Below the pieces are notes generated by a model that saw nothing but the letters and a program-made list of their open reading frames with translations, was not told the origin of the DNA and made no database searches. A stretch of DNA of 64,000 nt. It comes from Haemonchus contortus (lineage: Eukaryota; Nematoda; Chromadorea; Rhabditida; Trichostrongylidae). The first letter of the stretch is position 1. Every line of letters starts with the position of its first letter. This document shows, in pieces, positions 11,669 through 23,094 of this stretch. The stretch lies in assembly GCA_000469685.2 (NCBI GenBank), contig LS997562.1:3881515-3945514 (forward strand), written 5' to 3'. The position numbers were made by a program, and so were the translations under genes.

Positions 11669-12294
11669 AAGGCACCGTTCACGATAATTTTGGGTAATCC
11701 AGATTATGATGAAAAATGGAAGACAAGATCGAAACTAGTGCGACTGAGGTGAAGAAACTGCGTGCATTGTGAGGGCTAGACGAGAATGAAACCAGAAAAA
11801 TGAAGAAAGTGGGGTGTCCGGACGAGCTAAACAGTGTGTTTCACTGCGCGCGTGCGGGTCCTGGTGCGAATAACAGACAATGGTAAGCGAAAATTCATTC
11901 ACTTATAAGCATAAATAAACAAAAAAACCCCAGTGACAACAAAAGTAGCTCACCTTTTTCAGCCTCTAAGAGTAGGAAATTAAATAAGGGATCGCGGCAG
12001 CAAAAAGAAAAACAGAGGAAAAAAGAATAGGAGGAAAACATCGCCTCATTACTCGGCGATTAGTTGATTGTGCGTGGGTCCTAGAACGGATAATAGCAAT
12101 CTGTATTGTCTCGACACTCGTCTAACGTGACACCGATCGAGGGGCGGGAACGCGAACTACGGCGACAACAGGGCTGCCACTACGCCCTGGACGTCGAGAT
12201 TAGGGGAGTGAGAGGGTCCCTTCTACAACCATGGCGGCCGCTGAGTATTAATAAGGCAAGAACTCAATAACTTTTTTATCGTGAACGGTGCCTT
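11669..12294. mobile_element. TIR DNA element E1 (non-autonomous)
   Basis: Bounded by a perfect 19-bp terminal inverted repeat, AAGGCACCGTTCACGATAA (11,669-11,687, and its complement at 12,276-12,294), giving a 626-bp element. It contains no long ORF, so it is MITE-like. Flanking bases (TTAA on the left, TCAA on the right) do not give a clear target duplication. A sister element starts 180 bp downstream. Confidence 0.75.
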
Positions 12295-12473
12295 CAATCC
12301 GTCTCTGGGAAAGAGAATCCCGTGTCTCTTTTTGTTCGTCTGAAAGGTCTCCATTTCATCCCTTATGATGCTACTGTCCCCCCCCCCTTACCGTTGGAAT
12401 TACACCCAAAACAACATCCTCTACACTCAGAATCTTGCCTAGCACCACTACAGGCCATGAAACCGGCATCTCG

Positions 12474-12979
12474 AAGGCACAGTTCACGATAACTTTGGGG
12501 TACTCTTTTAAATCGAAAGTTTAAAGTACTGGTTGAGGGTAGTGCATCGGTGGCAAAAAATGCCTACTCTCAAAGAAAGATGGCTTTCTAAAAGTAGTAA
12601 AAATAGAGCTGTACGACATTAACATGACGAAAATGACATGGAGGGTATTTGCACGAGATTTTGCTTATTGCAATTAAGCAAAGACAATGCTACATCAGGC
12701 CAAAATCATCCAAAACTGCCTTCCACTGTCGCCATGGGTCATAAGAAATTGTTTGAACTCCCTACATGGGTTTCCTTGTGAATGGTGCAGCGTCTACAAT
12801 GCCGTTGAAACTCGTCCGCTATGGGCGTGGCATTCACACAATACAATCTTTGAACTTTTATAACGTCCTATCTAGGCCGCTGTCCGACTTAACATCGACT
12901 CATATTGTATACGAAGGGGTCACAGACCCATCCCAGCTGATATTTCTTAAAAGCCATCTCTATCGTGAACCGTGCCCTT
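12474..12979. mobile_element. TIR DNA element E2, same family as E1
   Basis: Begins AAGGCACAGTTCACGATAA and ends in the complement of AAGGGCACGGTTCACGATAG, giving 506 bp. The termini are clearly the E1 type but the interior is different, as expected for non-autonomous elements mobilised by a shared transposase. An ORF overlapping its right end (12,766-13,080) has no splice context or recognisable domain and is not called. Confidence 0.7.
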
Positions 12980-13149
12980 ACCTTCTCTGGTCTCTAGCTG
13001 TTAGAGACGCAGAGCATGGTAGACCGACACCCTCAAAACACATTTTCACCCTCGAATTCATTATTATTTATTACATTTGAATTTCATTTACTACAATCTT
13101 CTTTTACCTGAGAAGAGTTAAGCGCAATGAGCGCAATGAGCATAGTTCG

Positions 13150-13835
13150 GAGAGGACTTTTCCCTCTCCCAAAACTACTCAGTGTTCGTGGTAGGACCCA
13201 TATATTCTGGTTGGTTTGAACGTGATAACTCGTCCGAAATGGATGGAGTCGGTTTGCACTGTGGTTTGGCACAGCGGCTACTACTCTATAGACTAAGATA
13301 ATGCTGGACGTACAGTTGACAAATCGATATATTATCGTTGTGTCTGGACCCTCTGGGCGAGAGATCTTTACGGGCTCGTACCCGTACTGCATACGTTGCG
13401 TGTAGGTTAGACAAACACCCAAACAGTAGAAGGGACGGAGGCACTGTTTTTTTTGTCTTTTTTTTACTTTTTTTGTTGGAGGAGGCATTGATTTTTCTTT
13501 GTTTCTCTTTCTTTTCTTTTTGTTTTTTTTTTTTTTTTTTGAAAAGAAAATCAGAAAGGGTATAAAAGGCATACTTACCAATCACATCTATGTTTCCAGC
13601 GTGCTGAATTTTTGAAAGCTCTCAGTCACTGAGGGCTGACATGGTACCCACAATGGCTGTTGGGAACGGATGATATGGGTGGTTTTACCCATGGCGATGA
13701 TACGGGATCATTAGGAATACGATTCAGCCTTAGACATGGATAACCATAAGCCAGTACAAGCCATTCAACAACAAACCCTAAGTTCCACCAAATAAGAAGC
13801 GCTTATGGTTACCAGAAGGACTAGGCAATTCACTA
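13150..13835 (+). repeat. Family-B interspersed repeat, copy 3
   Basis: Matches B copies from TTCGTGGTAGGACCCA through ATAACTCGTCCGAAAT, GCTGGACGTACAG, TTGTGTCTGG and CGTTGCGTGTAGGTTAGACA, then the hairpin (13,607-13,640) and the conserved tail to about 13,835. A long T-rich tract (about 13,443-13,545) has expanded in the middle. The minus-strand lysine-rich ORFs there are a product of that tract, not genes. Confidence 0.7.
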
Positions 13836-13847
13836 TTTCTGGATAGG

Positions 13848-14145
13848 CTGTTGTTGTTGGTGGTGTACTGGCAAATGGCGCACTATCATACACACATGGT
13901 CACGGGTTCCGATCCCGGATTGATATTCTTCGCCTGGTCTTGGGCCAACCAAACCTTCCATTCCTAGGGGTCGGTCAAATAGTACCAGACTCATCTGGGA
14001 GGATCAAAACACTGATATGTACACCGGCTGGCCACCGTGGCCACCGCAAGTCATTGTATAAGCCACAAACGCATCCAATTAGTCACTATGATTCTGAAAA
14101 GAAGAATGACGCGGCGCATCCCTCAGACAGGATTGATTACCGCCT
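13848..14145 (+). repeat. tRNA-derived SINE, copy 1
   Basis: Contains an A-box-like TGGCAAATGG (about 13,869-13,878) and, about 30 nt later, a T-arm-like stem-loop CGGGTTCCGATCCCG (13,903-13,917), as expected for an internal Pol III promoter of tRNA origin. The following body (CCTGGTCTTGGGCCAACCAA, CTTCCATTCC) matches the copy at 24,705-24,900. Both copies share a GATTCTGAA-like block near the end. It is not a functional tRNA: no cloverleaf with an anticodon arm can be drawn. Confidence 0.6.
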
Positions 14146-14744
14146 GATGACTTAGTCCTCTATCATTAATCACAAGTTGCACTATGATACGAATAACAAA
14201 AGATTCTCAGTTGTTATTAATATCATTAATTATTAATCTTTATCGATTGGTATCAGATTGCCAAAGTGTTTCTGCCAGTATCGATAGACATCGCATCGCA
14301 GTAGCTCTTATCACGCCACCTGTATCCCCCACAAATTCAATAGCTCTACATCAGTTGAGAGCTAAATTACAGCAAAGACTGGCTAATCCCTCTTTAAATC
14401 GATATGGATCGATATCGTTCAAAATGACTGTAGCGAAATACACAGCCGACGCTGTACCTGAAGTCCCGCGATCGCAAGCATGCGCGTACAATTCCCGTAA
14501 TCACTAAGTTGGGGTTCAAAGTCACTTTCATACTCCTCATGTTACGCGGCGGCCGCAACACCCCTTCGAGGACGAGATTCCCTGTCACTACCATCACAGC
14601 GAACCGCGTTAACCAGTTGTTCTACGTTTGCTCCTTCTTTTCAGCAATTAGTGGGTGGGTCCACAAACCATCTCCCCCTACCCCCCCCCCTTTATTTTAG
14701 TCAGGGTAGCACTCGTAGCTTTCCGGGGCAACAATTTCTCATCT
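14146..14744. other. No gene recognised
   Basis: AT-rich at the left (repeated ATTAAT/ATCGAT motifs), with a C-run at about 14,680-14,690. No exon, RNA or named repeat identified. Confidence 0.4.
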
Positions 14745-15122
14745 CATCCATGGCAGGACCTATTGTCCGTTTAGTTTCCACATGATAACTCGTCCTAATT
14801 GAGTTAAGCTCTGCTTAGTTTGCTTTTCGATCTTAAACTCCTAATTTAAGGATTGAGTATGTGCTGGACGTAAAGCTGAAAATCAATACTTTGCCACTGC
14901 GTCTGTGCTCTCTGAGCAAGAGATTCTTTGCGAGTTGTACCCGCTCTCTATACGTTGCGTGTAGATTAGACAAACGTCAGAGTGACCCAAGAAATAGAGA
15001 ACGTCGTAGCCTTGACTGTGAGAGTAGACAGTGATGAAGTAGTAACAGCTCGAATGAATTAATCTTTCACGTTTAAGTTTCTTGTCTTTCACCAATTTTT
15101 GAAAGCCCTACGCATCGGGGCT
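14745..15122 (+). repeat. Family-B interspersed repeat, copy 4
   Basis: CATGGCAGGACC, CATGATAACTCGTCC, GTGCTGGACGTAAAGCTGA, CTCTGAGCAAGAGATTC, TACGTTGCGTGTAGATTAGA and the hairpin at about 15,094-15,118 follow the B consensus order. The conserved tail seen after copies 1-3 is not evident. Confidence 0.65.
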
Positions 15123-15361
15123 TGGAAAACAGTTGGTCTACACCCGAACACCCACTGGGGCGGGTAAGCACGCAGCAATGGGGTTTAGTGGCAAGCATGA
15201 ACTGCATCCAACCCTTGGAAATCCTAATTTTACCTTCACACTAAGGGTTCCGAGGCGAGTGCGATGGTCTGGCGCCGTTTCGAAATAAGATATCCACCCG
15301 CCTTATCACTACAACCACACCGAAAGGAAGATGCCTAGAATTTCTGAGCTGGTTGACGGTA

Positions 15362-15790
15362 GATTTTCACTCGTTCGTGGCAGGACCCACACTCCTGCAG
15401 GTTGGCTAGCACATGATAACTCGTCCGAGATGAAAGCGGAGGCCTCGCTCGGTCTGCACTCAGGTCCAAAGCAGCGGCAAGTGCTTCATAGACTGAGTTC
15501 TGCTAGACGTACAGTCCGCGGATCAATACTTTATCCATGTGTCTAGGTTCTCTGAGCGAGAGGTTCTCTACGCGTTTGTGTCCGTTCATAGTACGTCGCA
15601 TGTAGGTAAGACAAACATCCAGAGGCCGTCCAGAACCAGGTACGTGGCTTGAGTTTTTTTTTTTCAAATAACAAATCAGGACTCGAAATATAATCAAGAA
15701 GTGATCAAGCAGCCTTCGCACGAACTTTTTTGATAGTTGACAGTGAATCTAAATTTTTGAGGGCCCTCACCTCCAGGGCTGCAATGGTAC
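15362..15790 (+). repeat. Family-B interspersed repeat, copy 5
   Basis: CGTTCGTGGCAGGACCCACA, CATGATAACTCGTCCGAGAT, CTAGACGTACAG, TCTCTGAGCGAGAGGTTCTC and GTAGGTAAGACAAAC, then a hairpin at about 15,751-15,782 (AATTTTTGAGGGCCCTCACC...AGGGCTGCAAT). Its head lies about 240 bp beyond the copy-4 hairpin, so copies 4 and 5 form a loose direct repeat. Confidence 0.65.
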
Positions 15791-16985
15791 TCATGGTGGT
15801 TGTTGTTTGTGAAATATATGTTTATTATCTTCCAATGTGATTATAAAGTAACATTTGGAGAATGTGGGCCCTTTTCCCCGAACGCCGCGTCGCATTCGCC
15901 GCATCATCCATCGCAGAAGTGCTACGGTTGATTGGAGCGTGAAATGTGTGAGTCAGATTAGCGATGTATGGTTCGGTGGTTTTTGAAACCTTGATTTATA
16001 TGAAATTTCTGGGGTCAGACTCTAAAGGAAGGCGAAAACGCGTAAACAAGTAAAAACTAAAAAGAAATTCAAGCAAAACAGTTCAGGAAGGACGCTAGCC
16101 GATTACGGTAATTGCAGTTTGAAGCCGCGAGACAACTAAAAAAGATTTGCCGCATGCAGCCCAGCGAACATAGGAGTTCAGGGAGAAATTCCGCCTCTCT
16201 CACTGGAATAATGTTTCACCTTGAGATTTGAATAAAAGCGAGCCAATCCTAGGATCGACCACAAGCTCCATCACCTAAGCAAGGGAATCCGCGGTGACCG
16301 GGACTAGCAGCTCATAAAAAATAAACATCGTTGATTACATATTTTTATAATCTGAGAGATGCGCCCTGCACCCTTGACTTCCATTCAGAATCCTAGCGCT
16401 TATGAATGTGTATGTTGTCTATACAATGACATGCGGTGGCCAGCCGGCGTGCAACTCGGCACTTTTATCCTCCCAGACGAGTCCGGCACCAAATGAGCGA
16501 GCAGACAGCAAGTGCTGGCCGAGTTCGACAGCGCTTATGGAAAGATCGGCTTGAGACTGAACTTGACGCGGACGATGTTTATGGAAAAGGATGGGTATTC
16601 GATGCTGATGCTATTTTTACGCAGAAGGAACGAATATATCTGAATACTCTAGCTATATTATCTAGATCGAGAAGTCAACATGATGAACGGCCTGGCTCCG
16701 AAGCAGAGGGGAAAGAGACGCGCCGTGAATAGCATCTAAGAATATCGATAGAGTAGTGATGAAATGTCCGGCTCCGACCTCATATTTTCGTCACTGCGGT
16801 AAAATCTTCCTGAGCACTTAAACTTCAGAGAATTGGAGTCTGTGCAAGTAGGATGAGCATGCAGTCAGCGTTACTCAACACGCTTCGGAAGAACGATGCT
16901 CGGAATTTTCTATATATGCATGTGCAGAAGGGAATACGGCGTTGCCGTCCCGTCAAAAAACAAACACCGGAAATGTCATTGGTTA
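15791..16985. other. No gene recognised; detached B-repeat tail at 16,163-16,325
   Basis: The segment at 16,163-16,325 matches the tail that follows B copies 1-3 (CTAGGATCGACCACAAG, GGAATCCGCGGTGACCGGGACTAGCAG). It may belong to copy 5 with an insertion between them. A GC-richer ORF at 16,436-16,732 plus encodes no domain I recognise and may belong to the RT remnant that follows. Confidence 0.4.
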
Positions 16986-16989
16986 AGGA

Positions 16990-17270
16990 ATCGAAGATCA
17001 TCAAAAGGGCCGCACATTCTATGCGATCTTGTGATGACGGTTGGCCGAGGGGTTACTGACTAGTCCCCTGGGAACGTCAAACGAACGCCAATACGTCCGC
17101 CACCGCGATGGCCTCTTGGCGAAGACTCTGAACGAAAAGAATGCTACGCATCGTGTCTTTCGAGCAAGGACCATCTGCTGGATCGCTGTTTCTCGCGACA
17201 GGGACGACTAGAGACGTTTCTGGTGCCCGTCCGAGGAAATCGATGACCATCGGGACTACAGATGATGCAG
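16990..17270 (+). pseudogene. Decayed RTE-like reverse transcriptase C-terminus
   Basis: Read in shifting frames on the plus strand, this gives a degraded (W/R)A(G/A)H-MR--DD-W--G-type block. About 50 codons later comes NATHRVFRARTI, followed by RDRDD and RRFWCP. That is the layout of the extreme C-terminus of RTE-type ORFs (GHVMR, then an arginine-rich stretch, then LARDRD-W---W-P). The same final block recurs, better preserved, at 54,540-54,670. Frame breaks and stops show it is inactive. Confidence 0.5.
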
Positions 17271-17761
17271 GTGGTGTTAATTGAGAATTGCCCCTAAACA
17301 GTTCGTTTACTGTGAATTACAATAAAACCAAGAAAATGAGCTCTTACGGTGTAAGAGCCTTCAAAAAGTATTTGGTCAGAAAAACTCTGAATGTACTGCA
17401 GTAGTAGCCCGGTACCTAGTTTTGTAAGGTCTTTCCCCAGATGAATTTCAAACAATTCGCTGCACCGTACATGAGCAGGTTCTTCGAGTGAAATTTCTCA
17501 ACTCAAGAGATATTTTACGTGTAAAAGCATGGATATCGATCGATTGACCTCGACGAGGTTAGCCAAGATTTTCACTTGCCTAATCAGTCAACCGCCCTCA
17601 AAAATGATGGCTATTTTCGTCAAAACAATAGCGGATTTGGGAACACTCGTGAAACTCGTCCAAAAAGGACGTGATGCGACGCGCCCACAAATAGATACGA
17701 GTTGCTGATGGTGTCAAACATGCTATACGCCACAAATACCTAAAATCTGCTTACCTTACTT

Positions 17762-17825
17762 CTAGGAGCAGTGAACCCCTCCAGCTCCCATGGGTCGATT
17801 AGAACATTGGATAGAAGCACGGCTT
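17762..17825 (-). CDS. Tetraspan gene exon 6 (stop codon)
   Basis: Acceptor GATTTCAG|A completes an Arg codon. The exon then encodes a 20-residue basic, Gly/Ser-rich tail ending VHCS and TAG at 17,764-17,762. Confidence 0.7.
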
Positions 17826-20800
17826 CTGAAATCTACATTCAGGGGTTTGGGTCCCAACTCAAACCACACTTTTTGTTCGGAACTTAGCACATTTGTGAAG
17901 ATACTTACATCGTATGTAACGACAATAATTAGCAATGAACAAAAAACAAACAAAAACAACAATATTTATTCGACTATATACCGACATTTCACCGAAATTT
18001 TCACACAATCAAATCCAAATAATATAAATAAAACAACCACTTAAGCAAAATATAAAAAAATAAACAACAACGGAGGGATCAAACGTTTATGGGCGAAAGT
18101 GATAATGGGTTCAGGTTCCCGTACGGATCATAAATGCGAAGACGATGAGATTCTTCTTCGGCCAAGTATCTTTTCTTTAATTGAAGGGATGTGTTGGATA
18201 AGACCACAGCCTGGTAGTACCTGAAGCATTGGATGAGTAAATGATGGAGCCAGCACCTGTAGTTGATCTCATGGAATCGTTTTCGGAAATATGAAGTAAT
18301 GAAAAAGCGTTAGTAGAAAGGAGACGGAGGACGTCTGCCAAAATAACTCCCAAACAGTTTAGATCACAGCAAAAACGAATTTGAGTTCGTTTATAGACTT
18401 ACCGTACCCTACAGAAATCTCTACGATTACTGTGCAATATGGATGACCCCAATTCTTACAGCACCCTACCGAAAACTCCCTTATGGGAACTCTTATTACC
18501 AATCTCGTACTCCCGTAGAGAATTTAGGCGAGGGGATGAAAATACTGGAAATACTTGGGAAATTTCGGATATCCTATTTTTAGAAAAGGCCTGATTTTGA
18601 CTTTTTTTCAAAATCTATGAATTTTTGATTTTACCTTTTCTCCCTCCTGTAATAGGCCAAAGCAGTGAGGTAGACGATACATAGTACTGTGGACAGCACA
18701 AAAAGAAGAGTCACAAAGATGAAGTACTGTGATTCTGAAAGAGGGACATTTTAGATCAACCTTTATTTCATTTTCTTTCATTCCTTTCTATTCATCAAAC
18801 TTTTTTGGACGACTCTAGTTTTCCCACATTTACTGTATGCTGTAAGCCTTATAGTAGTATGCCGAGCAGATAGGCCGACCTTGGCCGAACAGATTTTGTC
18901 TCGAGGCAATCCCGGCGAGTTGTTAATCCCTAGGTTGCCGGTAAATCCAAAGAGGAGAGATATCACCAAGGGTGTCGTGGAAGGTCGGAAGGTCACCAGT
19001 GGCCCTACTCTCCCATTCCTCCCTACAGACCGTAATAGTGAGAGAATGCTCAAAAGTTCTTGAATAGAGGTCATCTAGGGGTTGACTACACCCTTCAGGT
19101 AACCCAGTCTCCCTCTCCCTCGGACTGCTTTTGTGAGAAACTTTCGTACGAACACGGAGTGGAAGGTAGGAGCAATTTGGTTGACGGCAGGATTAATCAG
19201 AACCGAGAATTATAGCTAGAGCCATGCGCAAAAGGCAATGAATTTAAAGAACAGAGGATTCGAAGTGACTAAATTATGCCAAGAACTCCGCCCATTCACA
19301 AATCACGCCCCCTCCCCGAGTTGCGCAAGCAGAACAGGTGAGATATGTCCGATATGTGCTCAATTCCTACGTCTACGCTTCAGTCCTGTTTTCTGCTTCA
19401 ACAAAATCTACTTACCCCGAGATATTACTCCATCTGATACCTTTCTGACATTAATCGCAAAGAGAACGGTGTTTCCATTTGTGGCCAATATCTGAAAAGC
19501 TTCTGATTACGATTCCACCCTATAGGATCGGATAATTTTAGGAAATACTACAAAAATCCCAAATGACCATGATATAAAAGCAGTGAACAAACTGACTACG
19601 GGATCCGGAGATCCTTGCTAACTAAGCGCTTCTCAACTAGGCAAGGTCCCTGTCGAAGGGCACAAGGCTTCAAGGATCCCGCCCATATGCTCAGACTGTT
19701 CATTGCCTTCAGAAGCGGCCAATGTGAGAAGTAGAAATAACTTTTCCGAAAATATCAACTAACCGATAGGAATATGTGAAGAGGCTGAGGTACACATCGT
19801 TCCAATGTGATTCCAGCCAGAAAAATAGAAAATATCAGAATCCATTGGGAGCAGACTGAGTAGAGTAATGCCTCTTCACCTGAATGAAGGATATCGTTTA
19901 TTCAATGAATAGAAAGGGCATTTGCTTGTTCCAAGTCGAGCACACGGCTTCGATGAAATCCGAACGTCCACTCCTTCACAAACAGTCATCCAAAAACTCT
20001 AAATTTCTATGGAAAGAACCAAAAAAATGAAAATCTACCAAAAATATCGTCGAATATGTTCTGCTTCGCCAATGGCATACGTCCGTAATTGTGAACAAAG
20101 CAGACACCACTGTAAACCAATGCAATCACCGCTACGATACTGTATGTTGCAATGTGTATCTAAACAATATCATTTTTGGTTTTTTTTTTTGGAAACGAGC
20201 CAAATATTTATTTCTTATGTGATTTTACCACCGATGGCTATTATCAATGAGCAATTACTTTGATTAATCAATCGACTATTTACCCATCAAATTAATTATT
20301 TACTTTTATTTACTCATTTATTATTACTTGCTTCGAAGATATCGGGGACAACAAGCCAACAAAATCACTGATCAGCGCTCGTTAACACCCAAGCGAATAA
20401 TACTTGACAAAAACTGGGAATATAAAAAACATCGAAATAATAGTCACTTATATTATTTTTAATTTTTTTCAGGAATAACACTCGAGGGTAAATAATAGTG
20501 ATCAGTGGTAATATCTGATAAATTACACTGCATACTATGTTGCTTAATCCTATTTTAAATATGCCTTCCGAGAACAAAATTGCCTTCAATCTAGTTTAAG
20601 TTTTATTTTACAGTTGAAATTTTCTCTAGGGAGACGTAATAAAAGAGAAGAATAAATATTGATCACGAAAGCGTAAAATCGAAAAATACCTTAAGCTCTA
20701 GGAACTGTGTTATGAGTTGTAAAATTAACAATAATTGATGGGAAAATAAAGGAAAATGAGCTATAACGATTGTAGTCAACTCACTGTGGTGAAAGGGATC

Positions 20801-21040
20801 CAATCCAATTTGATTTCATTTGATTTTAGTGTTTTCGCATGAATTCGTTTAACAGGCTGAAAAAGCAAGAGCGATATCAATCAATAAATCGATAGCAGTC
20901 GAGGAACCTTGTCAGAAGGAAAAGGGGCGAGGCTACAAACGGTTCATAAGGAACTCAGGTCATACCTCTTCAAAAGGAATAACATAAGGTGATGGCGTGG
21001 TGGATTTAGGAGTGCTGAATGGCGGTGAAGGAAAAGACAT
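17762..21040 (-). CDS. Four-transmembrane protein, function unknown (six exons)
   Basis: A spliced gene of six exons: 20,966-21,040; 20,039-20,159; 19,764-19,855; 19,416-19,491; 18,635-18,734; 17,762-17,825. All introns are GT...AG and every phase joins correctly (0, 1, 0, 1, 2), giving 175 aa plus a TAG stop. The N-terminus is rich in Pro, Ser and Thr (residues 1-25). Four hydrophobic segments follow, at about 26-47, 70-85, 91-110 and 125-150, with a basic RREKRSR stretch after the last. The pattern suggests a small tetraspan membrane protein with cytosolic ends. I do not recognise the family; MARVEL-like or TMEM-type proteins are possible. The start ATG at 21,040 is preceded by GTTAG, a possible SL trans-splice acceptor. 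A short extra exon in the 806-nt first intron cannot be excluded. The phase agreement across five introns is the main evidence that the gene is real. Confidence 0.75.
18635..18734 (-). CDS. Tetraspan gene exon 5 (TM4)
   Basis: Acceptor CTTTCAG|AA, donor AAAAG|GTAAAA, 100 nt. Encodes a strong 25-residue membrane helix (FIFVTLLFVLSTVLCIVYL...) followed by RREK, leaving phase 2. Confidence 0.8.
19416..19491 (-). CDS. Tetraspan gene exon 4 (end of TM3)
   Basis: Acceptor TTTTCAG|ATA, donor CGGG|GTAAGT, 76 nt. Encodes ILATNGNTVLFAINV and the polar KVSDGVISR linker, leaving phase 1. Confidence 0.75.
19764..19855 (-). CDS. Tetraspan gene exon 3 (TM2)
   Basis: Acceptor CTACTCAG|TC, donor TATCG|GTTAGT, 92 nt. 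The two leading bases complete a Val codon with exon 2. Encodes WILIFSIFLAGITLERC and PQPLHIFLS. A different frame is also open, but only this one fits the phases on both sides. Confidence 0.75.
20039..20159 (-). CDS. Tetraspan gene exon 2 (TM1)
   Basis: Acceptor TTGTTTAG|ATA, donor TTTTTG|GTAGAT, 121 nt. Encodes the first hydrophobic segment (SIVAVIALVYSGVCFV) and a polar stretch ending NIFDDIF, leaving phase 1. Confidence 0.75.
20966..21040 (-). CDS. Tetraspan gene exon 1 (start codon)
   Basis: Begins with ATG at 21,040 and encodes a 25-residue Pro/Ser/Thr-rich N-terminus ending PYVIPFEE. It ends GAAGAG|GTATGA in phase 0. Confidence 0.7.
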
Positions 21041-21509
21041 TTTGGCTAACACGATCTCTCATTGGCTTATATAGCATTTCTTAGCGGCCCTTTTAGGAAT
21101 CTGCTAATGGCAAGTCATCTGGTGGCGACGGACTTCTTTTATCGTCGGCTCAACGTTACCTTTGATAGACCGCCTCTCAGAATGCCAATAGGTGGCAACA
21201 CTTCAGCGTTGAATTCTTTCCAGCTAGGTCAACCGCTACATATTTCCATCTTCAACGCCTCCTTTTCAGTAAACAACTACATAAACAAGGGAAGCGGTCT
21301 AGTAAGGTCTCCTAAAAAAATATCGGCGTGAAAAAATGAAAAAAAATGAAAACGACGAACGAAAACGAGCGTTTTTCGAGGCTCTACAGGGACCTGCAAT
21401 GACTAAAGAGGTCTGCATTATTTATGTTTTTCCTATTTTCTTAATTTATGCACACATCTATTTTTTTTTATTACCATTTTTTATCACAATGTTATGTTGA
21501 GGTTCCCAG
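21041..21509. other. Upstream region of the tetraspan gene
   Basis: Immediately 5' of the minus-strand tetraspan start codon, so its promoter is expected here. I see no recognisable core element. A plus-strand ORF (21,062-21,331) lacks splice context and is not called. Confidence 0.3.
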
Positions 21510-22035
21510 GTTTTACAGATGAATGAATGGATGAGTAAATGAATAAACAAATATGTATATAAACAACACTCTTAACTTATAGAAAACAACAACACAAAAC
21601 GATCAGTTTCGATAATTTACAATAATTGATAGTAAAATTGTTACCTCCCGGGCACTCCAACTTCAACATCTGATTGCCCCTACCTCGTAGGAGCATCCAA
21701 AAATTCAATTTCATGGGTCTTGGTGAAGGCCCTGACTTTTATCAAGAGTTCGTAGAGCTCGGGCAACCAGGGCAAGCGCCCTTCTCGTGAAGCGTACATA
21801 CAACGGGTTAATACTAGAGTAGAGATACTCACAATATAGGCAGCAGACACAGAGAAAGAGCATTTAACTGGTTGCTGTCAGTGGGTGGCATTCGACGTTC
21901 CATCGATCAGACCTGTCTGAAGAAATAACTCCTTGGTTATAGCGTGTCGTCTGACTCTATTCATACTAACTGTATCACGTAAGATAGGTTTGAAGGCTTT
22001 TCTTAGTTTGTTTATTTGTTTACTAGGTCTTTTCT
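21510..22035 (-). repeat. Family-A-related inverted repeat, copy 3
   Basis: On the minus strand this reads as the family-A end: AAGGCCCTGA/GGGTCTT, then AATTTTTGGATG and a GCTCCTACGAGGTAGGGGC hairpin (about 21,676-21,697). Flanks on both sides match 23,095-23,645: AATAAA-rich sequence on one side, and CAGTGGGTGGCATTC and TTGCTGTCAG blocks on the other. Confidence 0.65.
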
Positions 22036-23094
22036 AGATACCTACAATCTCTTCCAATTTTGAGTTTCACCATTGTTAAACGGGGCTCATCTCCAGCTAA
22101 GAATACGATGGAAGCAGCAGTTCCCTGCATATTTGTCCTCACCATGGCGTTTCTCAATCAGGAGCTCATTAAAAAATTTTTCCGTCTACGCCTCGTTGAT
22201 TTCCTGCAGATGGTACCGCCGTTGCTTCTAAATCTCACAATCTAGACATGACTGTCAGGCCGACGCCAAGAATAGACCAGCCAGAAGACCAGCGTTTATA
22301 CTTCCCCGACAAGGGGCCCATTTCCAAGCTCTTTGCTTCCTCTATAGATGCCCTTCTGTAGGCAACTTGACCCTCTGAAGATCGCGCCCTCTGCTTAGGC
22401 CTGGATGTTCTATTCTGTTGTTCTGCCTCTCATCCCGCTGGCCTTCATAGTTCCAGATCCACGACTTCGCTCCTCTTCCGGATCCAGCTAGCGTCTTCTT
22501 TTGTGCACTATAGGATAACATCCTATGCGTTGTTCCAAGTTGCTGGATCGGCCTTTCAGGATCTGGGAGGCCATCCTTGAAGTCTTTACTCGAGGTCGTG
22601 CTCATCTTTTTGGTGAACATGGCTTGAACGAAATTTCTGTCTATTCTCATCCCTGTTTCTTAGAGAGGTCGATGGCCATGCCATGACTGCTATGCTAGGC
22701 CTAAACTGCGAAGTCAACCCCCTCTGCCCTTCGCAGCATCGATCTGTACTCTCTTTCCGAGAATGTGATCGATTTATATTTACCTGCCCCCCTGCGCTAT
22801 GTTACCTGATGAACTTACCTCTTCGAACACATGAGCCTTGTCGTAGATTACCGTTCTAGGATGTGCCACACATTTGATTCCCTCTCAGAATCGTAAGAAT
22901 TACAGTGCGCTTTGAATATATGGCCTATTAATCCAAATTTTTTCACATGGAATTTTACAAGTGCTCTATATTACTTTAAAGAACCTGCACTTTTAAGGAC
23001 GATAACGTTTACAGTGCTAGGTAGCCCCAATCTCCAACCTTACTTCCCTTGAGTGGATTTGAGTCCTCTGTATCACACAGCAATTCTAGAGCGC
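22036..23094. other. No gene recognised; isolated GC-richer minus-strand ORF
   Basis: An ORF on the minus strand (22,342-22,650, 102 codons, rich in Lys, Arg and Gln) stands out by base composition from the AT-rich surroundings. It has no recognised domain and no clear splice sites. It may be a transposon remnant. The rest shows nothing identifiable. Confidence 0.3.

Noticed and set aside
13084..13585. Lysine-rich minus-strand ORFs
   Set aside because: Produced by the long T-rich tract on the plus strand within B repeat copy 3; not conserved in other copies.
13902..13918. Functional tRNA gene at the T-arm-like sequence
   Set aside because: Only the T arm and an A-box-like motif are present; acceptor and anticodon arms cannot be formed, and the downstream body repeats elsewhere, so it is a SINE.
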